Shown here in pieces: positions 27,969 to 35,562 of a stretch of DNA of 64,000 nucleotides. A program made the translations under genes and the position numbers. The stretch covers positions 310,001-374,000 of the forward strand of contig NC_009792.1 in the NCBI RefSeq assembly GCF_000018045.1, in the 5' to 3' direction. The notes under the pieces are model-generated. The model saw only the letters and a program-made list of their open reading frames with translations. It did no database searches and was not told where the DNA came from. How positions within the stretch are numbered: position 1 is the first letter of the stretch; every line of letters starts with the position of its first letter. The DNA is from Citrobacter koseri ATCC BAA-895. Its GTDB lineage: Bacteria > Pseudomonadota > Gammaproteobacteria > Enterobacterales > Enterobacteriaceae.

Positions 27969-28466
27969 ATGATCAATGCACTGGGATTACTGGAAGTGGA
28001 TGGCATGGTTGCCGCCGTTGATGCGGCGGACGCCATGCTGAAAGCCGCCAATGTGCGATTGCTCAGCCACGAAGTGCTCGATCCCGGCAGGCTGACGCTG
28101 GTGGTGGAGGGCGATCTGGCGGCGTGTCGCGCGGCGCTGGATGCCGGAAGCGCCGCAGCACAACGCACGGGCCGTGTTATCAGCCGCAAAGAAATTGGGC
28201 GGCCGGAAGACGACACCCAGTGGCTGATCGGCGGCTTTAAGCGCCAGCCAACGAAAGTCGGAAAGACGCCAGATGCGCCTGTTACCTCTGAATCCTCAGA
28301 AGCGCTGTTGGCGTTATTAGCATCAGTACGTCAGGGAATGACGGCAGGGGAGGTGGCCGCGCATTTTGGCTGGTCACTGGAGCGCGCCAGAAATGCGCTG
28401 GAGCAACTCTTTTCTGACGGGGCGTTGCGTAAACGCAGTAGTCGCTATCGTCTGAAGAAAGTATAA
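27969..28466 (+). CDS. eutK: Microcompartment protein EutK with C-terminal winged-helix domain
   Basis: A 165-residue minor shell protein. The N-terminal ~90 residues are a BMC domain (MINALGLLEVDGMVAAVDAADAMLKAANVRLL). After a polar linker, residues ~105-165 form a helix-turn-helix-like domain (LLALLASVRQGMTAGEVAAHFGWSLERARNALEQLFSDGALRKR), thought to bind nucleic acid. This architecture is specific to enteric eut operons. It precedes eutR by 44 bp, a gap that contains a stem-loop. Confidence 0.94.
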   Translation: MINALGLLEVDGMVAAVDAADAMLKAANVRLLSHEVLDPGRLTLVVEGDLAACRAALDAGSAAAQRTGRVISRKEIGRPEDDTQWLIGGFKRQPTKVGKTPDAPVTSESSEALLALLASVRQGMTAGEVAAHFGWSLERARNALEQLFSDGALRKRSSRYRLKKV

Positions 28467-28478
28467 CCTGTCGGAGGT

Positions 28479-28500
28479 GCCGGGGACGTTGCGCCCCGGC
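28479..28500 (+). terminator. Stem-loop between eutK and eutR
   Basis: GCCGGGG-N8-CCCCGGC forms a perfect 7-bp GC stem ending 10 bp before the eutR ATG. Only three T residues follow, so it is at best a leaky terminator or attenuator. It may instead affect eutR translation, because it sits next to a weak ribosome-binding site. Confidence 0.5.
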
Positions 28501-28510
28501 TTTGAAGATC

Positions 28511-29563
28511 ATGAAAAAGACTCGTACAGCAAACTTGCACCATCTTTATCATGAAGCGTTACCCGAAGACGTTAAACTTACGCCTCTGGTTGAGGTGGAT
28601 AATGTTCACCAGCGGCTGACAACGGACGTCTATGAACACGCCCTGACGATAACCGCCTGGCAGCAGATTTACGATCAGCTGCATCCCGGTAAATTTCATG
28701 GGGAATTCACGGAAATCCTGCTGGATGAAATTCAGGTGTTCCGTGAGTACACCGGTCTGGCGCTGCGTCAGTCTTGCCTGGTCTGGCCGAACTCCTTCTG
28801 GTTCGGTATTCCGGCAACGCGCGGCGAGCAAGGTTTTATCGGCACGCAGTGCATTGGCAGCGCGGAGATCGCCACCCGTCCGGGCGGGACGGAGTTTGAA
28901 CTGAGCACGCCGGATGATTACACCATCCTCGGCGTGGTTATCTCGGAGGAGGTGCTTACCCGGCAGGCCAATTTCCTGCATCACCCGGAAAGGGTGCTGC
29001 ATATGCTGCGTAACCAGTCTGCGCTGGAGGTGAAAGAGCAGCATAAAGCGGCGCTGTGGGGCTTTGTCCAGCAGGCGCTGGCGACGTTCAGCGAGAACCC
29101 GGAAAACCTGCATCAGCATGCGGTGCGTAAAGTGCTGGGGGATAACCTGCTGCTGGCGATGGGGACGATGCTGGAAGAAGCGCAGCCGATTATAACGGCA
29201 GAAAGCGTCAGCCATCAGAGCTATCGAAAATTGCTGTCCCGTGCGCGGGAATACGTGCTGGAGAATATGTCGGAGCCGCTGACGGTACTCGATCTGTGCA
29301 ATCAGCTGCACGTCAGCCGCCGCACGTTGCAAAACGCGTTTCACGCGATTCTGGGGATTGGCCCGAACGCGTGGCTGAAGCGGATTCGATTAAACGCGGT
29401 GCGAAGGGAGCTGATCAGTCCGTGGTCGCAAAGTTCGACGGTCAAAGAGGCGGCAATGCAGTGGGGGTTCTGGCATCTGGGGCAGTTCGCAACCGATTAC
29501 CAGCAGCTGTTTGCCGAAAAACCGTCGCTGACGCTGCATCAGCGTATGCGTCAGTGGATGTGA
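28511..29563 (+). CDS. eutR: AraC-family activator EutR
   Basis: Activates the eut operon when both ethanolamine and adenosylcobalamin are present. The 350-residue protein has a long N-terminal effector domain and a C-terminal double helix-turn-helix (VLDLCNQLHVSRRTLQNAFHAILGIGPNAWLKRIRLNAVRREL). I start at 28511 (MKKTRTANLHHLYHE), the start in relatives, rather than 9 bp upstream. The ribosome-binding site is weak (GAAG), consistent with a low-level regulator. It is the last gene of the operon; a REP pair follows. Confidence 0.95.
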   Translation: MKKTRTANLHHLYHEALPEDVKLTPLVEVDNVHQRLTTDVYEHALTITAWQQIYDQLHPGKFHGEFTEILLDEIQVFREYTGLALRQSCLVWPNSFWFGIPATRGEQGFIGTQCIGSAEIATRPGGTEFELSTPDDYTILGVVISEEVLTRQANFLHHPERVLHMLRNQSALEVKEQHKAALWGFVQQALATFSENPENLHQHAVRKVLGDNLLLAMGTMLEEAQPIITAESVSHQSYRKLLSRAREYVLENMSEPLTVLDLCNQLHVSRRTLQNAFHAILGIGPNAWLKRIRLNAVRRELISPWSQSSTVKEAAMQWGFWHLGQFATDYQQLFAEKPSLTLHQRMRQWM

Positions 29564-29575
29564 TGACATTATTGT

Positions 29576-29663
29576 GCCGGATGCGACGCTTTGCGTCTTA
29601 TCCGGCCTACGGGGCGCTACCGTTGTAGTTGTAGGCCGGATAAGGCGTTAGCCGTCACCAGGC
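29576..29663. repeat. REP/BIME pair between eutR and hemF
   Basis: GCCGGATGCGACG...CTTATCCGGCCTAC followed by GTAGGCCGGATAAGGCG...CACCAGGC lies between the convergent genes eutR and hemF. No separate U-tract terminator was seen, so this probably forms the 3' ends. Confidence 0.88.
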
Positions 29664-29682
29664 AAAAACGCGGCCAGGTAAA

Positions 29683-30582
29683 TTACACCCAGTCGCGGAC
29701 TTTGATAAATTCGCTCAGCGCCGCTTCTGGGCTGCCCTCTTCCGGCTGCCAGTCGTACTCCCAGCGCACCAGCGGCGGCATCGACATCAAAATGGACTCG
29801 GTGCGTCCGCCCGTTTGCAGGCCAAACAGCGTGCCGCGATCCCACACCAGATTAAACTCCACATAGCGGCCCCGGCGATAAAGCTGGAAATGACGCTCGC
29901 GCTCGCCCCAGACCATTGCTTTACGCCGCTCGACAATTGGCAGAAAAGCATCGGTATAGCCTTTGCCTACCGCCTGCATAAAGCGAAAGCAGCTGTCGAA
30001 ATCAGGCGTGTTCAGATCGTCGAAGAAAAGCCCGCCAATGCCGCGCTGCTCATCGCGATGCTTCAGGAAAAAGTAATCGTCGCACCATTTTTTATAGCGC
30101 GGATAGACGTCCTCGCCGTAGGGCTGGCACAGATCCCGCGCCGTGCGGTGCCAGTGAATGGCATCCTCTTCAAACGCGTAATAGGGCGTCAGGTCGAAAC
30201 CGCCGCCAAACCACCAGACCGGCTCCGCGCCGGGCTTCTCCGCAATAAAAAAGCGAACATTGGCATGGCTGGTTGGAATGTACGGGTTCAACGGATGCAC
30301 CACCAGCGATACGCCCATCGCTTCAAAACTGCGCCCAGCCAGCTCCGGGCGGTGTGCCGTCGCGGAGGCGGGCATCGCGTCGCCGTGAACATGGGAGAAA
30401 TTTACCCCAGCCTGCTCAAAGACGCCGCCGTTACGCAGTACCCGGCTGCGCCCGCCGCCACCCGCGTCGCGCTGCCAGCTGTCTTCAACAAAATCAGCGC
30501 CATCAACGGCGGCTAACTGCTGGCAAATATCATCCTGAAGGCTGAGCAGGAACTGTTTTACGCGTTGTGCATCGGGTTTCAT
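29683..30582 (-). CDS. hemF: Oxygen-dependent coproporphyrinogen III oxidase HemF
   Basis: Converts coproporphyrinogen III to protoporphyrinogen IX during aerobic heme synthesis. It is 299 residues, the E. coli length. Conserved blocks: PVWWFGGGFDLTPYYAFEEDAIHWHRTARDLC, KKWCDDYFFLKHRDEQRGIGGLFFDDLN, and GRYVEFNLVWDRGTLFGLQTGGRTESILMSMPP. It starts 2 bp after the amiA stop on the same strand, so amiA-hemF form an operon as in E. coli. Confidence 0.97.
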   Translation of the reverse strand: MKPDAQRVKQFLLSLQDDICQQLAAVDGADFVEDSWQRDAGGGGRSRVLRNGGVFEQAGVNFSHVHGDAMPASATAHRPELAGRSFEAMGVSLVVHPLNPYIPTSHANVRFFIAEKPGAEPVWWFGGGFDLTPYYAFEEDAIHWHRTARDLCQPYGEDVYPRYKKWCDDYFFLKHRDEQRGIGGLFFDDLNTPDFDSCFRFMQAVGKGYTDAFLPIVERRKAMVWGERERHFQLYRRGRYVEFNLVWDRGTLFGLQTGGRTESILMSMPPLVRWEYDWQPEEGSPEAALSEFIKVRDWV

Positions 30583-30584
30583 GA

Positions 30585-31454
30585 TTACCGTTTCTTCGAG
30601 TGTGCTTTCTGGTTATCAAACCAGTGGAAATAACTGATCACGCCATTGGCTATCGCGGTGGCGATTTTCTGCCGGAATGCGGTGGTGCCTAACAGACGCT
30701 CCTCTTCCGGGTTGGTGATAAATGAGGTTTCTACCAGTACGGAGGGAATTGACGGTGATTTTAGCACCACAAACGCCGCCTGTTCCGTATTGCGACTGTG
30801 CAGACGATGCACTGGCTTGATCTTCTTAAGAATATGCGATCCCAGCGTCAGGCTGTTTTTGATGGTGTCGGTTTGCACCAGATCGAACAATACCTGCTGC
30901 AACAGATGATCTTTATCGGTCGCTTTTTTCCCCGCGACTTCATCGGCGCGGTTTTCACGGTCGGAGAGGTATTTCGCCATGGCGCTACTGGCGCCGCGAT
31001 TAGAAAGCGCAAAGACTGAGGCCCCTGCGGCGCTGGGGTTGGTAAAGCCATCTGCGTGGATGGACATAAACAGATCCGCGCCGTGCTTGTGGGCGATTTC
31101 CACGCGATCGTACAGGGGAATAAAGGTGTCGCCCGTGCGTGTCAGGCGCGCATCAATCCCCTGGTTGCGCAAAATCGCGCGCACGTTTTTGGCGATCTCC
31201 AGCACGACGTGTTTTTCCTTCGAACCGTTGCGACCAATCGCGCCGGTGTCGATACCGCCGTGGCCGGGGTCGAGAACAACAATGCGTCTGGCGCCTGCTT
31301 TTTTGGCCTTCGGTTTGCTGTGACCATTACCGGTCTTTAGCGCTTCTTCTTTAGCGATGGCGTGCGACATGCCCGACAGCGTCAGAGCCGCCAGCCCGGC
31401 TTTCAGCACCTGGCGGCGCGATGTGAGAGTTTTTAAGGGTTTAAAAGTGCTCAT
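30585..31454 (-). CDS. amiA: N-acetylmuramoyl-L-alanine amidase AmiA
   Basis: A periplasmic amidase that cuts septal peptidoglycan during cell separation. The 289-residue precursor has a twin-arginine signal (TSRRQVLKAGLAALTLSGMSHAIA), so it is exported folded by Tat. The Amidase_3 domain starts near residue 57 (IVVLDPGHGGIDTGAIGRNGSKEKHVVLEIAK) with the zinc His and Glu. Further conserved motifs are MSIHADGF and VLVETSFITNPEEERLL. It is upstream of and coupled to hemF. Confidence 0.97.
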   Translation of the reverse strand: MSTFKPLKTLTSRRQVLKAGLAALTLSGMSHAIAKEEALKTGNGHSKPKAKKAGARRIVVLDPGHGGIDTGAIGRNGSKEKHVVLEIAKNVRAILRNQGIDARLTRTGDTFIPLYDRVEIAHKHGADLFMSIHADGFTNPSAAGASVFALSNRGASSAMAKYLSDRENRADEVAGKKATDKDHLLQQVLFDLVQTDTIKNSLTLGSHILKKIKPVHRLHSRNTEQAAFVVLKSPSIPSVLVETSFITNPEEERLLGTTAFRQKIATAIANGVISYFHWFDNQKAHSKKR

Positions 31455-31665
31455 ACAGCCTGAGTTGTGAAAATTGAGTTCCAGATGTTATATCGTATCG
31501 CGTAATCCGTTACGACTGTTCGTGATGAGAATTGTTTTACTTTTCATTTCAATACGTGACAATCCGTCATTATGCCATTTTTTTCGCCGTTTCGCGTCAG
31601 ATATTGGCTAAATCAGTCGTTCGCGCCATAATCGGAGTTTTAACCTTGAAAAGGGTCTCAATACC

Positions 31666-32091
31666 ATGGAGATACGCGTTTTTCGCCAGGAAGATTTCGA
31701 AGAGGTGATCACCCTCTGGGAGCGCTGCGATTTGCTGCGTCCGTGGAACGATCCTGAAATGGATATCGAACGTAAGCTGAACCATGACGTCAGCTTGTTC
31801 CTGGTCGCTGAGGTGAATGGCGAGGTGGTCGGTACGGTCATGGGCGGCTATGACGGCCATCGGGGTTCTGCCTATTATCTTGGCGTACACCCGGAGTTTC
31901 GCGGTCGTGGCATCGCCAATGCGCTGTTGAACCGGCTGGAGAAAAAGCTCATTGCTCGCGGCTGCCCGAAAATCCAAATCATGGTGCGGGAAGACAACGA
32001 CATTGTACTGGGCATGTACGAGCGCCTGGGTTATGAACATTCGGACGCGTTAAGTCTGGGCAAGCGTCTGATTGAAGATGAAGAGTACTGA
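31666..32091 (+). CDS. ypeA: GNAT acetyltransferase YpeA
   Basis: A 141-residue N-acetyltransferase of the GNAT family; the substrate is unknown. The acetyl-CoA binding motif is HPEFRGRGIANALLNRLEKK, and the tail MVREDNDIVLGMYERLGYEHSDALSLGKRL is typical of the YpeA group. ATG at 31666 (MEIRVFRQEDFEEVITLWERCDLLRPWNDP) follows GAAAAGGGTC. Its 3' end overlaps yfeZ. Confidence 0.93.
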   Translation: MEIRVFRQEDFEEVITLWERCDLLRPWNDPEMDIERKLNHDVSLFLVAEVNGEVVGTVMGGYDGHRGSAYYLGVHPEFRGRGIANALLNRLEKKLIARGCPKIQIMVREDNDIVLGMYERLGYEHSDALSLGKRLIEDEEY

Positions 32092-32527
32092 GTTTCATCC
32101 TGCTGACTACGACGGTCATGGGCGCTTGCGCCTGCCTTTTCTGTTCTGGTGCGTGCTGCTGCTTCAGGCGCGTACCTGGGTGCTGTTTGTGATTGCTGGC
32201 TCCTCCCGCGAGCAGGGCGATACGCTGCTGAATCTGTTTTATCCCGATCACGATACGTTCTGGCTGGGGTTGTTGCCCGGCGTCCCGGCGGTACTGGCGT
32301 TTTTACTGAGCGGGCGGCGCGACGCTTTCCCGGTGCTGTGGCGCGGGCTGCGCGGCTTGTTGATTCTGGCGCAGGGCGTTCTGCTCTGCTGGCAACCGGT
32401 GCTGTGGCTGTATGGTGAACCGGTAAACGGCATCGGGCTGGCGCTGGTGGTGGCCGATATTGTCGCGCTTATCTGGTTGCTCTCTAACCGCCGTTTACGC
32501 GCCTGCTTTGCGCCGGCAAAAGAATAA
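32078..32527 (+). CDS. yfeZ: DUF2919 inner-membrane protein YfeZ
   Basis: A 149-residue membrane protein of unknown function. About four hydrophobic segments are visible (LPFLFWCVLLLQARTWVLFVIA; FWLGLLPGVPAVLAFLLS; GLLILAQGVLLCWQPVLWLY; GIGLALVVADIVALIWLLS). The frame is open from a TTG at 32072. I chose the ATG at 32078, though neither has a good ribosome-binding site, and coupling to ypeA by the 14-bp overlap is likely. Matches E. coli yfeZ by position and sequence. Confidence 0.85.
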   Translation: MKSTEFHPADYDGHGRLRLPFLFWCVLLLQARTWVLFVIAGSSREQGDTLLNLFYPDHDTFWLGLLPGVPAVLAFLLSGRRDAFPVLWRGLRGLLILAQGVLLCWQPVLWLYGEPVNGIGLALVVADIVALIWLLSNRRLRACFAPAKE

Positions 32528-32587
32528 CGGCACTTTTTGGCGAAACCGGACTCCAAACAACGTTGATTAATAAAGAAAGGAAGTGAG

Positions 32588-33163
32588 ATGAAATCGCTGC
32601 GTTTGATTTTATGCGCAATGCCGCTGGTGCTGAGCGGCTGTTCAACCCTCTCGTCGGTGAACTGGTCTGCTGCGAATCCGTGGAACTGGTTTGGCTCGTC
32701 GACAGAGGTCACTGAGCAGGGCGTTGGGGCATTAACTGCGTCCACGCCGCTGGATGAAAAAGCGATTACTGACGCGCTGGATGGCGACTATCGCCTGCGT
32801 AGCGGAATGAAAACCCAGAACGGCAACGTGGTGCGTTTTTTTGAAGCGATGAAAGAGGACAAGGTTGCGCTGGTTATCAATGGCGACCAGGGAACCATCA
32901 GCCGTATTGATGTGCTGGACAGCGATATTCCATCGCAGGCAGGCGTCGAAATCGGTACGCCGTTTAGCGACCTTTACAGCAAAGCCTTCGGTAACTGCCA
33001 GAAAGCGACGGGCGATGACAGCGCGTCGGTCGAGTGTAAAGCACAAGACAGTCAACATATTAGCTATCTGTTCTCCGGCGAGTGGAACGGCCCGGAAGGG
33101 TTAATGCCTCCTGACGACACGCTGAAAAACTGGAAAGTGAGCAAAATCATCTGGCGCCGTTAA
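32588..33163 (+). CDS. yfeY: DUF1131 lipoprotein YfeY
   Basis: A 191-residue lipoprotein of unknown function, the E. coli YfeY (RpoE-linked) type. The signal ends in lipobox LSGC (Cys at residue 18), followed by STLSSV, so outer-membrane sorting is expected because no Asp is at +2. SD AAAGGAAGTGAG. It lies 94 bp before yfeX. Confidence 0.9.
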   Translation: MKSLRLILCAMPLVLSGCSTLSSVNWSAANPWNWFGSSTEVTEQGVGALTASTPLDEKAITDALDGDYRLRSGMKTQNGNVVRFFEAMKEDKVALVINGDQGTISRIDVLDSDIPSQAGVEIGTPFSDLYSKAFGNCQKATGDDSASVECKAQDSQHISYLFSGEWNGPEGLMPPDDTLKNWKVSKIIWRR

Positions 33164-33200
33164 TTTGCGTCTGAACAAACCGCCTCGCTGAAAAAACGGG

Positions 33201-33240
33201 TACAATACGCCCATCAATGCCACGCAGCCGTGGCATTCTT
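33201..33240 (+). promoter_or_regulatory. yfeX promoter -10 and 5' stem-loop
   Basis: A -10 element TACAAT (33201-33206) lies just upstream of a perfect 9-bp hairpin AATGCCACG-CAGC-CGTGGCATT (33216-33237). A transcript starting near 33213 would begin almost directly with the hairpin. The ATG of yfeX is 20 bp further on. A convincing -35 was not found. Confidence 0.45.
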
Positions 33241-33257
33241 ATTTTTCAGGAGGAACA

Positions 33258-34157
33258 ATGTCTCAGGTTCAAAGTGGCATTTTGCCAGAACACTGCCGCG
33301 CGGCGATTTGGATTGAAGCCAATGTAAAAGGGGATGTCGATGCCCTGCGTGCGGCCAGCAAAACGTTTGCCGATAAACTGGCAACCTTCGAAGCGAAATT
33401 CCCTGACGCGCATCTGGGCGCGGTTGTCGCATTTGGCAACAACACCTGGCGCGCCCTGAGCGGCGGCGTTGGGGCTGAAGAGCTGAAAGATTTTATCCCT
33501 TACGGTAAAGGTCTGGCGCCAGCAACCCAGTACGATGTGCTGATCCACATTCTTTCACTGCGTCACGACGTGAACTTCTCTGTCGCGCAGGCGGCTATGG
33601 CGGCTTTTGGCGAGTGCATCGAGGTGCAGGAAGAAATCCACGGTTTCCGTTGGGTGGAAGAACGCGATCTCAGCGGCTTCGTTGACGGGACGGAAAACCC
33701 GGCGGGAGAAGAGGTTCGCCGCGACGTGGCGGTCATCAAAGACGGCGTGGATGCGGGCGGCAGCTACGTGTTCGTTCAGCGTTGGGAACACAACCTGACG
33801 CAGCTCAACCGCATGAGCGTTCACGACCAGGAGATGATGATTGGTCGTACTAAAGAAGCCAACGAAGAGATCGATGGCGATGACCGTCCGGTCACGTCTC
33901 ACCTGACCCGCGTGGATCTGAAAGAAGACGGCAAAGGGCTGAAAATTGTGCGCCAGAGCCTGCCATACGGTACGGCAAGCGGCACCCACGGCCTCTATTT
34001 CTGCGCTTACTGCGCGCGTCTGTACAATATTGAGCAGCAGTTGCTGAGCATGTTTGGCGATACCGACGGGAAGCGTGACGCCATGCTGCGCTTCACGAAG
34101 CCAGTGACGGGCGGCTATTACTTCGCACCGTCTCTGGACAGATTGATGGCGCTGTAA
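33258..34157 (+). CDS. yfeX: Dye-decolourising (DyP) peroxidase YfeX
   Basis: A 299-residue heme peroxidase of the DyP superfamily, cytoplasmic, with the diagnostic GXXDG motif in LSGFVDGTENPAG. The downstream heme-ligand region includes VTSHLTRVDLKEDGKGLKIVRQSLPYG. E. coli YfeX oxidises porphyrinogens; a heme-deferrochelatase activity has been proposed and disputed. SD AGGAGGAAC is strong. Convergent with yfeW across a REP pair. Confidence 0.95.
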   Translation: MSQVQSGILPEHCRAAIWIEANVKGDVDALRAASKTFADKLATFEAKFPDAHLGAVVAFGNNTWRALSGGVGAEELKDFIPYGKGLAPATQYDVLIHILSLRHDVNFSVAQAAMAAFGECIEVQEEIHGFRWVEERDLSGFVDGTENPAGEEVRRDVAVIKDGVDAGGSYVFVQRWEHNLTQLNRMSVHDQEMMIGRTKEANEEIDGDDRPVTSHLTRVDLKEDGKGLKIVRQSLPYGTASGTHGLYFCAYCARLYNIEQQLLSMFGDTDGKRDAMLRFTKPVTGGYYFAPSLDRLMAL

Positions 34158-34165
34158 TTTCTTTT

Positions 34166-34237
34166 GCCGGATGGCGGCGTCGTTTTACCCGGCCTACAGA
34201 AACTTTTTGTAGGCCGGGCAAGCGAAACGCCCCCGGC
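34166..34237. repeat. REP pair between yfeX and yfeW
   Basis: GCCGGATGGCGGCG...ACCCGGCCTAC and GTAGGCCGGGCAAGCG...CCCCCGGC form an inverted REP pair between the convergent genes yfeX and yfeW. Confidence 0.85.
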
Positions 34238-34253
34238 AGTCCAGCCTTATCGG

Positions 34254-35558
34254 TTACTCATGTTTTAGCGCCGCGTATATCTGATCCACCACCCAACCGT
34301 ATGTGGCTATCGGCATCAGCCCGCTGTTAAACATATTCGGGTTCTTTTGCGGGTCGGCAACGGGCGAGTGCGGTTTGTTGCTCAGCATCACAATCGCCAT
34401 CTGATTAGCCGGGTCGATAACGGTCAGCGTCCCTGTCCATCCGGTATGGCCGTATGCCTGCGCGCTGGCCAGCGTGCCGAATGTCGGCGTCATGGACGCA
34501 TTGCCGTTAACGCGCCAGCCGAGACCAAACGTGGCATCCTCCGGCGAGGATTGCGTGAACATTTTCACGGTTTCCGGGCTGAACAGCGTCACGTTACCGT
34601 ACCCTCCGCCATTCAGCATGGTCTGCATCAGTACTGCAATATCGCCGGTATTCGAAAACAGTCCCGCATGTCCTGAAACACCGCCCATCGAGTAGAATGC
34701 TTTTTCATCATGCACCTGGCCCCATAGGGTGGTCGTGCGGATATTGGGGAAATGAATCACGCCATCCCGGGTATTGCCGTTCAGTTCCGTCGCGGCGATC
34801 TGCTGTTGGCGGAAGCCTTTCTGTAGCGGGTTAAAGACCGTATGCGTTAGACCGAGCGGGCGATAGAGGTTCTCTTCAACATAACGATCGAGCGGCTGGC
34901 CCGTCACGGACTCCACGATAAACCCAAGCAGCATATAATCCACATCGCTGTAGATGTGTTTCGTGCCGGGGGGGTACGCCAGCGGCGTGCGTTTGATCAT
35001 CTCCAGCGTGGTGGCTTTATCCTGCGAATACAACTCGCCCGCGACGGCCTGGTTCGGGTATTGCGGGTCAGCAGGGAAACCGCCGGAATGATGCAGCAGA
35101 TCCGCAATGCGTAACGTGCTTTTCCCTTTAATCGCATCCCCCGGACGATCGCCAAAATCGGGAATGTATTTCGAGATAAGATCGTCCGGCTGTAATTTGC
35201 CCTCTGACATCAGTTTTTGCAGGGCAAAGTTCGTGGCATACATTTTTGTATTTGATGCCAGGTCGTACAGGGTGTCAGTGGTTGCCTTGATGGGATGAGA
35301 CATCAGGACGCTGCCGTCATATTTTTTAGCCTGACCCCAGGCCTTACGATAAACAATATGACTGTCTTTAATAATGAGCAGGTTAACGCTCGGATAACCG
35401 GCATCAACCTGTTGCGCTATCCAGTTATCCAGCGCGTTAAGCCGTTCAATATTAAATCCTGCTTTTTCCGGCGCGGCGTCAGTCAATACCGGAAATGGCG
35501 CGGCGCTGGCAGTGCAACTGAGCGCCAGCAGGGAAGCAAAAAGTAATGTCATTTTCAT
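34254..35558 (-). CDS. yfeW: Penicillin-binding protein PBP4B (YfeW), serine beta-lactamase-like
   Basis: A 434-residue exported protein of the beta-lactamase/transpeptidase-like (class C) superfamily. In E. coli YfeW (PBP4B) has weak DD-carboxypeptidase activity. A signal peptide (MKMTLLFASLLALSCTASA) is followed by the catalytic SxxK as Ser102-Asn-Thr-Lys105 and a C-terminal HTG motif (AYGHTGWTG). It is the last gene of the murQ-murP unit, starting 4 bp after the murP stop, which links cell-wall turnover to MurNAc use. Confidence 0.93.
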   Translation of the reverse strand: MKMTLLFASLLALSCTASAAPFPVLTDAAPEKAGFNIERLNALDNWIAQQVDAGYPSVNLLIIKDSHIVYRKAWGQAKKYDGSVLMSHPIKATTDTLYDLASNTKMYATNFALQKLMSEGKLQPDDLISKYIPDFGDRPGDAIKGKSTLRIADLLHHSGGFPADPQYPNQAVAGELYSQDKATTLEMIKRTPLAYPPGTKHIYSDVDYMLLGFIVESVTGQPLDRYVEENLYRPLGLTHTVFNPLQKGFRQQQIAATELNGNTRDGVIHFPNIRTTTLWGQVHDEKAFYSMGGVSGHAGLFSNTGDIAVLMQTMLNGGGYGNVTLFSPETVKMFTQSSPEDATFGLGWRVNGNASMTPTFGTLASAQAYGHTGWTGTLTVIDPANQMAIVMLSNKPHSPVADPQKNPNMFNSGLMPIATYGWVVDQIYAALKHE

Positions 35559-35562
35559 GGTA

